This document shows positions 25,794-33,936 of a stretch of DNA of 64,000 nucleotides, one piece after another. A model generated the notes under the pieces. It made no database searches. It saw nothing but the letters and a program-made list of their open reading frames with translations, and was not told where the DNA came from. This stretch comes from CAYLUN01 sp964386865 (GTDB taxonomy: Bacteria > Verrucomicrobiota > Kiritimatiellia > RFP12 > UBA1067). Each line of letters starts with the position of its first letter. The stretch's first letter is position 1. Both the position numbers and the translations under genes were made by a program. The stretch is from positions 1-64,000 of the forward strand of contig CAYLUN010000002.1 of NCBI GenBank assembly GCA_964386865.1, in the 5' to 3' direction.

Positions 25794-25819
25794 TCTTCTC
25801 TGCGACGCCGTGCTAAGAT
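25790..25819 (+). promoter_or_regulatory. Putative extended -10 promoter of the sensor kinase gene
   Basis: TTGATC (25790-25795), 18 bases ending in TGC, then TAAGAT (25814-25819). The -10 lies just before the GTG start at 25826, so a transcript would have a very short leader or be leaderless, or transcription starts at another site. The -35 overlaps the stop codon of the xylulokinase gene. Confidence 0.4.
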
Positions 25820-25825
25820 CAAGTC

Positions 25826-28800
25826 GTGAAGCGATACTGGCAGATCGGCGCGGCGCTCGCCGGCTTATGCGTGGCGGCCTTCGGCGGAGAGGGGGGGAGA
25901 CCCTGCCGGCGGAGTGGCTGGTGCGCACGTGGCAGACCGACGAAGGCCTGCCCGACAACCGCATTTCGGGCGTCGTCCAGACGTCTGACGGCTACCTGTG
26001 GGTCGCGACGCTCGGCGGGCTGATGCGCTTCGACGGCAAGGATTTCGAGGAGCTTCCCACCTTCCCGATCACCAAGTTCCCCAACCAGAACGTGCGGGGC
26101 TTGATTCAGGACCGGCGCGGCCGCGTGTGGCTGGTGATGGACCTGGGCATGGTCCTCTGCGTGGACGGGGCGGAGGTGACGAAGTTCGACATCAACGAGG
26201 CCGGCGGCAACAGTGCGCTGCGGGCGCTGGCGGAGGATGGCGAAGGCGCGGTCTGGATCGTCCGCAGGAATGCGGTTCTGAGGATTAGGGCCGGCCGGGT
26301 GGAGACCTTCGGCGAGAAGGACGGGCTGCCGGCTGGCGACTATGCGTGGGGGGCTGTCGACACGAAAGGCATATTCTGGCTGGCCCGCGGCCCGCATGTC
26401 GGCGTGTTCAGAAACGGGAGGTTTGAGACGCTCTTTACGTTGGACGCCGCCAACCTCTGTCTGGCACCCGCGCGCGAGGGCGGCATGTGGGTCGTCACGC
26501 CGGTACAGATCCTGAAGTGTTCGGCTGGGGGCGAGCTGCGGGTGGTGGAGCGGTTGCCGCGGCGGACCGTCGTGCGCGCCGCGCGCGAGGACCGCGCCGG
26601 AACGCTCTGGATCGGCACGACGTCTGCCGGGCTGCTCCACTGGTCGGGAAACGGCATCGAAACCGTCTCGCTGCCGCGCCCGCTGGTCACCGCGCTTGAG
26701 GAGGATCGCGAGGGCAACCTGTGGGTCGGCACGGACGGCGGCGGCGTGTGCCAAGTCCGCCCCCGTGCCATCGGCATCGTCGGCGAGGAGTCGGGCTTGC
26801 CCAAAGAGTCGGTGCGAACGGTCTGCCAGGATGAGGAGGGTCGCCTGTGGACGGTCATGCAGTATGGGGCGCTGGCGCAGGAAAGCGGCGGCGTGTGGCG
26901 CGTGCTGGGGAAGGCGGACGGCTGGCCAGACGCCGGGGCGAGTTGCGTCGCGCCGGCGCGGGGCGGGGGCGTGTGGGTGGGCATGGGCGACCGCGGGCTT
27001 GTCCGCTGGCGCGACGGGAAAGCCGACGCGTACGGTGCCGAGAACGGGCGCGACATCAGTTCCGTGCGCTCCCTGCTGGCGACGCGCGACGGCGACGTCT
27101 GGATCGTGACCGACTGGCCCAACCGGCTCCGCGTGCTCAGGCGCGGGCAGCTGCTCGATGTGCAGGCGCCCAGGAACATGCAGGCGATGATCGCGCTCGC
27201 GGAGAGCACGAACGGCACGGTCTGGGCCGGAACCTCCAACGGCCAGCTGTTTCGGGTGCAGGAGCTGCGGCTCGTCTGCGAGGGCGCGGCGGCCCCGGAC
27301 TATCCGTCGTATGTCCGAAGCCTCCATGTGTCGGCGGACGACACCCTGTGGATCGGGTATGGCGGCTCGGGGCTGGGTCGCTGGCGAAGCGGGCGCTATG
27401 CGCAACTCTCTGCTGACCGTGGCCTGGCAGACCGGCACATCTCCCAGCTTCTGGACGACGGCTGCGGGCGCCTCTGGATGACCGGTAACCGCGGGCTGTT
27501 CTGCGCGCGCATCGACGAGCTCGACAAGACGTTGGACGGCGCGACCAACCGTATCCGGTGCGTGACGTTCGGCCGCGGGGAGGGCCTCATGAACCTGCAG
27601 CCAATGTGGCAGTTCAGCCCTGCCGCGTGCCGCACGCAGGACGGGCGCCTTCTCTTCGCGGTCGGCAGCGGGCTGCTGGCCGTGACGCCGAAGGGGCTGC
27701 GCGAGAATCCGGTGGCCCCGCTCGTCACGCTGGACCGCGTTCGCGTGGACGACAGGCTCGTCGCGAGGGCGCGCAACGGCTTCGCGGGCGACGCGGCCGA
27801 AGAAGCCGGCGTCCTCGATTTGCGGGAGCTCGCCGCGCCCCTGTCGCTGCGCCCGGATCACGACAAGATCGAGTTCGCGTTCACTGCCCTCAGCTTCAGT
27901 TCGCCCGAGAACGTGCATTTCCGCTACCGTTTGAAGGGCTTTGACAGGGGGTGGGTTGAAGGGGGCACGCAGCGCGACGCGAAGTACCCGCGCCTGCCTG
28001 CGGGGCGCTACGAGTTCGCCGTGACGGCCTGCAACGCGTTCGGCGTGTGGAATGCGACCGGCGTCAGCCTGCCGGTCGAGATCCGCCCTTTCTACTGGCA
28101 GACGTGGTGGTTCCGCGGCTTGCTCTGGGCCTGCGCGGCCGCCTTCGTGACGGGCGTCGCGGTCGCGGTGCAGCGCCGGCGGCACCAGGCCCTGCTGCGG
28201 GCGATCGAGCGGCAGCGGGCGATTGAGCGCGAGCGCTCCCGCATCGCGCAGGACATGCACGACCAGCTGGGCAGCGGGCTGACCAAGGCCAGCATGATCA
28301 CCGAGGCGCTCCGCCGCGAGTCCGGCGAGTTGGGCGCGCCGGGCCCGAGGTACCAGATGTTGCGCGAGACCCTGGAGCGTCTCACGGTGACGATGGATGA
28401 GCTGGTCTGGGCGGTCAACCCAGGGCACGACACGCTGGACGGGCTGGCCAACTACGTCATCCGTTACACGCAGGAGTATCTCGCAGACACCGATGTCGAG
28501 TGCGTGTTGGATGTGCCGCCCGATCTGCCCGCCGTGGCGGTGAACGCGCCGGCGCGGCACAATCTCTTTCTGGCCTTCGAGGAGGCGCTCAGCAATGCGG
28601 CGCGGCATGCGGCGGCGAGAAAGGTGACCGTGAGGATGGCCTACCGCGACGGACTGCTCGTGCTGGAGGTCGGGGACGACGGACGAGGCTTTGAGAAGGG
28701 GAGCACGCGGGCCGGCTCGCACGGCATGGAGAACATGCACCAGCGGCTCAGCGTGATCGGCGGGCGGTGCGAGGTCGAGACGTTTCCCGGAAAGGGCACC

Positions 28801-28833
28801 CGCGTGCGGTTCAAGCTGGAGCTAAAAGGGTAG
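25826..28833 (+). CDS. Two-component sensor kinase with periplasmic propeller and Y_Y_Y domain; apparent frameshift at a G7 run
   Basis: Translation from GTG 25826 gives a signal peptide (MKRYWQIGAALAGLCVAAFG) in one frame; the rest (LPAEWLVRTWQTDEGLPDN onward) lies in the -1 frame. The switch falls at seven G (25891-25897); one more G would give a continuous protein of about 1002 residues. Order: Reg_prop propeller repeats (about 30-660, many W-I-G/W-V-G-T-x-x-G-G motifs), Y_Y_Y domain (about 680-755), one membrane helix (GLLWACAAAFVTGVAVAV), HisKA_3 dimerisation domain with phospho-His in RIAQDMHDQLGSG (about His812), and HATPase_c (N box EEALSNAARHA, GDDGRGF, GSHGMENMHQRL). This is a non-hybrid relative of the sensors that control polysaccharide loci in Bacteroidetes. 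The partner regulator follows 57 bases later. The shift may be a sequencing deletion, phase variation or programmed -1 frameshifting. Confidence 0.85.
25891..25897 (+). other. Run of seven G at the frame switch in the sensor kinase
   Basis: GAGA is followed by seven G and then AGACC. The upstream signal-peptide frame and the downstream kinase frame meet exactly here; eight G would fuse them in one frame. Confidence 0.8.
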
Positions 28834-28890
28834 CGTAGCCGGATGTGGCTCGGGCGCCTCGCCTAGGCCACGAGGAGCGGAAGGGCAACA

Positions 28891-29559
28891 ATGACTGCCA
28901 GGCAAAAGACGAAGTCGGGGGCGGGCTCGCCTCATCCAATCACGGTGGCAATCGTCGAGGATGACGACTGGCTCAGGGACAACCTCGCCTCGCTGCTGAA
29001 CGCCAGCGCCGAGTTCCGCTGCGTCAGCCGGTACGCGTCTGCGGAGGAGGCGCTGGCGGGGCTGCCGTCTGCTCGGCCCAGCGTTGTGCTCATGGACATC
29101 GGCCTGCCTCAGATGAACGGCATCGAATGCGTGCGCCGGCTCAAGGCCGTGCTTCCGGACATCCAGGTGCTCATGCTGACCGTCTACGGCGACAGCGAGC
29201 GCGTCTTCGCCGCGCTGCAGGCGGGCGGCTCTGGCTACCTGCTCAAGCGGGCTGCGCCGGACGAGCTTTTCGACGCCATCCGCCGCGTGCACCGGGGCGA
29301 GTCGCCGATGGATGGGCAGATCGCCCGCAAGGTCGTGCAGTACTTCAACAGCAAGGGCGCCGCCTCGCAGGAGCTGGAGCAGCTCTCGCCGCGCGAGCGC
29401 GAGGTTTTGGAGCGCCTGGCGAAAGGCGAGGCTTATAAGCAGATCGCCGACAAGCTGGCCATCAGCATCGACACGCTGCGCGGCCACATCAAGAGCGTCT
29501 ACCAGAAACTGCACGTCCATTCGCGCGGCGAGGCGGTCGCGAAATACAACACGCCTTAG
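28891..29559 (+). CDS. NarL/FixJ-family response regulator
   Basis: 222 residues. The N-terminal receiver domain (about 17-135) has the acidic pair in IVEDDDW, the phospho-acceptor Asp69 in VVLMDIGLP, Thr in LMLTVYG and Lys in YLLKRAAPDEL. The C-terminal LuxR-type helix-turn-helix (about 155-215) reads LSPREREVLERLAKGEAYKQIADKLAI. GGAAGGG lies five bases upstream of the ATG. It should be phosphorylated by the kinase encoded just before it and bind DNA, most simply at the promoter of the operon starting 82 bases downstream. Confidence 0.95.
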   Translation: MTARQKTKSGAGSPHPITVAIVEDDDWLRDNLASLLNASAEFRCVSRYASAEEALAGLPSARPSVVLMDIGLPQMNGIECVRRLKAVLPDIQVLMLTVYGDSERVFAALQAGGSGYLLKRAAPDELFDAIRRVHRGESPMDGQIARKVVQYFNSKGAASQELEQLSPREREVLERLAKGEAYKQIADKLAISIDTLRGHIKSVYQKLHVHSRGEAVAKYNTP

Positions 29560-29585
29560 CGTATCCGACCCCCATGAATATGGGG

Positions 29586-29614
29586 CTGCCGGACGGCGCG
29601 GAAAGAGCTATACT
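29586..29614 (+). promoter_or_regulatory. Putative promoter of the sulfatase/rhamnosidase operon
   Basis: CTGCCG (29586-29591), 17 bases, TATACT (29609-29614), 27 bases before the start codon at 29642. The -10 is good and the -35 poor, as expected for a promoter that needs an activator such as the adjacent response regulator. Confidence 0.5.
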
Positions 29615-29641
29615 GACCGCACGAAAGGCGATTGGGTGTCG

Positions 29642-30901
29642 ATGAGAAAGGTACTATCTATCGGGCTGGCGGCGTGCGTCGCCGCGTGTGCGGAAGCGCA
29701 GGAGAGTCAGCTCGTTGTCCGCGCGTCGTCGGTCTCGGTTCGCGACTGTGGCGCCAAGGGGGACGGGGTGGCCGACGACAGCGGCGCGTTCCAGCTCGCG
29801 TTTGCGCAGGCGGCGCACGCCGGGCGCGCTACGGTGCGCATCCCGGCGGGAACGTACCGTCTCGAGCGGAGGGTGTCTGTCGCGCTCGACAACGAAGCGG
29901 GCAAGGGGCTCTCGGTGGTCGGGGAAGGGCAGGGGGTTTCTGTGCTGCTGGGGGCGTCGACCAACGGGGTCCTGCATCTCGGCGACGCCCTCTGCCGGGC
30001 GCAGATCAGCATTCGGGACCTGACCCTGCTGGCGATGCTCGAGGGCGCCGGCACGGCCATCGAGGTTGTCTCGCCGCCGCGCGGGGCTCGGAACTACCGC
30101 ACGCTGACGGTCGAAAACGTGGACATCCGCGGCGAAGGGCTGCCGACGCGCAAGTACTTCACCTGCGGCGTGCGGGCCGTCGCCCAGTGGCGCCCGCTGT
30201 TCGACAACGTCGTGTTCAGCGGGGCGTGCGATCCGGCGCTGAACGGTGACCGGGGCGACGGCTCGACGGTCTATGCCGCGGAGGCCGGCTTTGTGGCGGA
30301 CTGGTGCTACGCGCCAACCTTTCAGCACTGCTACGCGTGGTCCGCGCACACCGGCTACCGCATCGTGTCCGAGTCGCTGCGCCCCGAGGGCCCCGAAGAC
30401 GGAGCCTTCTACCGCTGCACGGCCAACGGCGTGCGGGTCGGCATCGACGTCCGCACCCCGATCATCGAGCCTCAATTGGTGATCGACGCCTGCCACGTCA
30501 ACGCGCGCGACGTGGGCATCCGGCTGTCCAAGCGCAAGTTTTTCCAGCTCACCAACAACCTGCTGTACGGATTCGATCACTCGCAGGATCTTCCGTACGT
30601 GGACATCGAGCTCAGCGACTGCTACGGCGGGCTCATCACCGGAAACGTCTTTCACGCTCCGACTGTCGACAACCTCAAGCCGGAGCCGGTGGTGGACCGT
30701 ACGATGATACGTCTCGACGCCACGTGCAGGGATCTGATCGTGTCCGGCAACATCTTCAACGCTAAAGGTGTAAGCGTGGCCGCCTCAGCGGGAGTCAAAG
30801 GCGTCGACGTGCGCGACAACCGGTATTCGAACCCGCAGGCGCAGGCGCCCGGTCAGGTTGGGCGTTCGGCCGAGCCGCGCGTGGAAGGGAAGAAACCATG
30901 A
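29642..30901 (+). CDS. Secreted right-handed beta-helix protein (pectate lyase superfamily/GH28-like)
   Basis: 419 residues. The signal peptide MRKVLSIGLAACVAACAEAQ is followed by SVRDCGAKGDGVADDSGAFQ, the standard opening of the pectate-lyase-3 family, and by beta-helix rungs rich in N-V-x-I and N-N-L-x-x-G patterns (residues about 140-390). This fold serves polysaccharide lyases, GH28-type hydrolases and epimerases; catalytic residues cannot be assigned with confidence. It is the first gene of an eight-gene operon and its stop overlaps the next start by four bases (ATGA). It probably cuts an acidic or sulfated polysaccharide outside the cytoplasm. Confidence 0.8.
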   Translation: MRKVLSIGLAACVAACAEAQESQLVVRASSVSVRDCGAKGDGVADDSGAFQLAFAQAAHAGRATVRIPAGTYRLERRVSVALDNEAGKGLSVVGEGQGVSVLLGASTNGVLHLGDALCRAQISIRDLTLLAMLEGAGTAIEVVSPPRGARNYRTLTVENVDIRGEGLPTRKYFTCGVRAVAQWRPLFDNVVFSGACDPALNGDRGDGSTVYAAEAGFVADWCYAPTFQHCYAWSAHTGYRIVSESLRPEGPEDGAFYRCTANGVRVGIDVRTPIIEPQLVIDACHVNARDVGIRLSKRKFFQLTNNLLYGFDHSQDLPYVDIELSDCYGGLITGNVFHAPTVDNLKPEPVVDRTMIRLDATCRDLIVSGNIFNAKGVSVAASAGVKGVDVRDNRYSNPQAQAPGQVGRSAEPRVEGKKP

Positions 30902-32286
30902 GCAGCTCTGCGGCCCCTATGCCAGCCGTTGGCATCCGTTGTGTCGCGTGCGCGGCGCTGCTGGCGCTGCCTCTGGCCTCGTGCGCCGCTGCGTCCGTGC
31001 CGCCGGCCGCCCCGCCCAACATTGTATTGATCATGGCTGACGACTTCGGCTATGAGTGCGTGACGGCAAACGGCGGCCAGTCGTATCAGACCCCGCACCT
31101 CGACCGGCTTGCCGGCTCGGGCGTGCGCTTCGAGCGCTGCCACGTGCAGCCGCTGTGCACGCCGACGCGCGTGCAGCTGATGACCGGCCGCTACAACATC
31201 CGCAACTATGTGAATTTCGGCACGCTGCTCCGGTCTGAAACGACCTTCGGCCGCTTGCTCAAGCAGGCCGGCTACGCGACCGGCATCTGCGGCAAGTGGC
31301 AGCTCGGCCATGAGAAGGACGCGCCGCAGCACTTCGGGTTTGACGAGTCCTGCCTGTGGCAGCACACCCGCCGCCCGCCGCGCTATGCGAACCCCGGGCT
31401 CGAGTATGATGGCGTCGAAAAGGACTTCTCAAAAGGCGAATATGGCCCGGACCTCGTGAACGCGTTCGCGCTGGATTTCATCGAGCGGCACAAGGGCGGC
31501 CCGTTCTTCCTCTACTATCCGATGATGCTCACGCACAACCCCTTCCAGCCCACGCCGGACAGCCGGGACTGGGATCCCAAGGCTATCGGCGAGAATGTGA
31601 ACGACGAGGTCAAGCACTTCGCCGACATGACGGCCTACATGGATAAGCTGGTCGGGAGCGTGGACGCCAAGCTCGCGGCCCTCGGCATCCGCGACAACAC
31701 GCTGCTGGTCTTCCTCGGCGACAACGGCACGGCCGGCCAGATCACAAGCCGTTTCAACGGCCGCGACTACAGCGGAGGTAAGGGCAGCACGACAAGCCAC
31801 GGCACGCACGTGCCTCTGATTGTCAGCTGGCCCGCCGCGGTCAAGCAGGGGCGCGTGTGCGGCGACCTGATCAGCGGCGCCGACCTCCTGCCCACGCTTT
31901 GCGATGCTGCCGGTGCGCTCATTCCGGGGAACGTGGATGGCGTCAGTTTTCTGCCGCAGGTACGCGGTGAGTGCGGCCGTCCGCGCGACTGGCTCTACGC
32001 GTGGTATTCGCCCCGCATGAAAGCGGATTTGACGGTTAAGGAGTGGGCCTGGGACCAGCGTTACAAGCTCTACCGGGATGGACGCTTCTTCGACCTCCAG
32101 TCCGACCCTGAGGAGTCGAAGCCGCTCGCGGCGGGTACGCTCGGCGGGGAAGCCGACGCGGCAGCGAAGAAGCTTCAGGCCGCGCTCGAGCCCTTCAGCG
32201 GCGCTCGCTCCGCGGGCCTCGACAAGATGGCCGACCCTCCCAAAGCGAACGCCAAACCGAAGCGAAAGAAGAAGGCAAACACATGA
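30898..32286 (+). CDS. Sulfatase, predicted lipoprotein (CTPTR site)
   Basis: 462 residues. The signal sequence ends in L-A-S-C at residues 26-29, a good lipobox, so the enzyme may be membrane-anchored. Metal site NIVLIMADDFGYE, formylglycine motif C-T-P-T-R with the modified Cys at residue 87, and C-terminal LVFLGDNGT and GGKGSTTSHGTHVPL define an S1 sulfatase. The last 20 residues are Lys-rich (KANAKPKRKKKANT), an unusual basic tail. Start and stop both overlap the neighbouring genes by four bases, so translation is probably coupled. Substrate not determined. Confidence 0.93.
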   Translation: MSSSAAPMPAVGIRCVACAALLALPLASCAAASVPPAAPPNIVLIMADDFGYECVTANGGQSYQTPHLDRLAGSGVRFERCHVQPLCTPTRVQLMTGRYNIRNYVNFGTLLRSETTFGRLLKQAGYATGICGKWQLGHEKDAPQHFGFDESCLWQHTRRPPRYANPGLEYDGVEKDFSKGEYGPDLVNAFALDFIERHKGGPFFLYYPMMLTHNPFQPTPDSRDWDPKAIGENVNDEVKHFADMTAYMDKLVGSVDAKLAALGIRDNTLLVFLGDNGTAGQITSRFNGRDYSGGKGSTTSHGTHVPLIVSWPAAVKQGRVCGDLISGADLLPTLCDAAGALIPGNVDGVSFLPQVRGECGRPRDWLYAWYSPRMKADLTVKEWAWDQRYKLYRDGRFFDLQSDPEESKPLAAGTLGGEADAAAKKLQAALEPFSGARSAGLDKMADPPKANAKPKRKKKANT

Positions 32287-33932
32287 CGCGTATCCGTTGC
32301 ATCGCGGCGCTCGCCCTGGCCGGTTCGCTGTCTGCCGCCGCGCCCCGCCCCAATGTCGTCGTGATTCTGGCCGATGACTTGGGCTTTTCGGACATCGGCT
32401 GCTACGGATCTGAGATCGATACGCCGAACCTCGACCGGTTGGCTGGCAAGGGCTTGCGCTTCTCGCAGTTCTACAACACGGCCAAATGCCACTCCTCGCG
32501 CGTGAGCCTGCTCTCGGGCCGCTGGTGCCGGCAGGCGGGCGACGTGAGCCTGAGCTGCGCGGTCACCATTCCCGAGGTGCTGGGCGCGGCGGGCTACTTC
32601 ACCGCCATGTCCGGCAAGTGGCACCTCGACAAGCAGCCCGTCGACTTCGGGTTCCAGCGCGCCTTCGGCCACCTCTCCGGCGCATGCAACTACTACACGG
32701 GAGACAAGACGTTCCACCTCAACGGCCAGCCGTGGGCTGTGCCGGAGAAGGGTTTCTATACGACCGTGGCAAACGTGGACTACGCGCTGCGCTTCCTCGC
32801 CGAGGCGCGCGAGGCCAAGAAGCCGTGGTTTCTCTACCTCGCGTTCAATGCGCCGCACGCGCCGCTCCAGCCGCTGGAGGCCGACTACAAGAAATATGCG
32901 GGCCGATACGCGAACGGCTGGGACGTGATGCGGGCCGCGCGCGTCGCCAAGCAGAACGAGCTCGGCCTGTTCGGGCAGGCGGTTGAGGCCAGCCCGCGGC
33001 CCGACCACGTCCCCGCGTGGGAGACGCTGCCGCAGGAGACGCGCGCCTGGGAGTCGCGGCGCATGGCGGCCTACGCGGCGCTGGTCGACCGTGTGGATCA
33101 GGAGATCGGCCGGCTCGTGGCCGACGTGACACGCGCCGGGGAGCTCGACAACACGCTGATCCTCTTTCTCTCGGACAACGGCGCGTGCCCCTACGACCGC
33201 CGCACCGTCGGGCGCGACGCCGAGCCCTACCTGCCCGGCACCCTGTGGAGCGACAGCACGGGCTGGGCGTGGGCGCGCAATTCGCCGTTCCGCTACTACA
33301 AGCAAAACCAGTTCGAAGGCGGCATCGCCACGCCCGCCATCGTCCACTGGCCTGCGGGCCTGAAGACGCCGCCCGGTGCGCGTGTCCACGCGCCGGCGCA
33401 TCTCGTGGACGTGCTGCCCACGCTGGCAGAAGTCTGCGGCGCGGCCGTCCCTGCGGCATGGCCCGGCCGCGAGCCGACGCCGCTGGCGGGCGTTTCGCTC
33501 AAGCCGCTGCTGGACGGGCAGGCGCCCGCCGCGCGCCCGCCGATCCACCTGCTTTTCAGCAGCGACCGCGGCCTGCGCGACGGCGACTGGAAGCTCGTGA
33601 GTTTCCAGAGCGAGCCGTGGGAGCTTTACAACATCGCGCAAGACCGGACTGAGCTGCACAACGTCGCCGCGCAGCGCCCGGACATCGTCGCGCGCATGGT
33701 GAAGCAGTGGCACGACCTGGCGGAGAACGTGCTGCACGCGCCGGCCAAGGAGCGCGATCCCGTCGGCGCGGAGGCTTCCGCGCTGCGACGTCACCGCGAG
33801 TGGACGGACTTCGGCGGAATCGACGCGAGCACCGCCCGGCACGCTGCGGCGAAGGAGCGGAAGAGGGGGGCTAAGAAAGGGGAGGGCGGAGTTGGCGTGC
33901 GCGCGCGTGTCGACACCACGCCCAAGCCCTAA
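32283..33932 (+). CDS. Sulfatase with unusual CHSSR formylglycine motif
   Basis: 549 residues with a signal peptide (CIAALALAGSLSAAAP). NVVVILADDLGFSDIGCYG is the arylsulfatase-A-type metal site. The modified Cys is at residue 69 in C-H-S-S-R, where Ser takes the usual Pro position (C-x-P/A/S-x-R). MSGKWHLDKQPVDFGF and FLSDNGACPYD complete the active site. The C-terminus has a Lys/Arg-rich tail (AAKERKRGAKKGEGG), as in the preceding sulfatase. ATGA overlap with that gene. CxSxR is accepted by some maturases; activity needs confirmation. Confidence 0.92.
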   Translation: MTRIRCIAALALAGSLSAAAPRPNVVVILADDLGFSDIGCYGSEIDTPNLDRLAGKGLRFSQFYNTAKCHSSRVSLLSGRWCRQAGDVSLSCAVTIPEVLGAAGYFTAMSGKWHLDKQPVDFGFQRAFGHLSGACNYYTGDKTFHLNGQPWAVPEKGFYTTVANVDYALRFLAEAREAKKPWFLYLAFNAPHAPLQPLEADYKKYAGRYANGWDVMRAARVAKQNELGLFGQAVEASPRPDHVPAWETLPQETRAWESRRMAAYAALVDRVDQEIGRLVADVTRAGELDNTLILFLSDNGACPYDRRTVGRDAEPYLPGTLWSDSTGWAWARNSPFRYYKQNQFEGGIATPAIVHWPAGLKTPPGARVHAPAHLVDVLPTLAEVCGAAVPAAWPGREPTPLAGVSLKPLLDGQAPAARPPIHLLFSSDRGLRDGDWKLVSFQSEPWELYNIAQDRTELHNVAAQRPDIVARMVKQWHDLAENVLHAPAKERDPVGAEASALRRHREWTDFGGIDASTARHAAAKERKRGAKKGEGGVGVRARVDTTPKP

Positions 33933-33936
33933 GCTT

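Noticed and set aside
25810..25826. GTG at 25810 as start of the sensor kinase
   Set aside because: It overlaps the putative -10 box, gives no signal peptide for a periplasmic sensor, and has no ribosome site.
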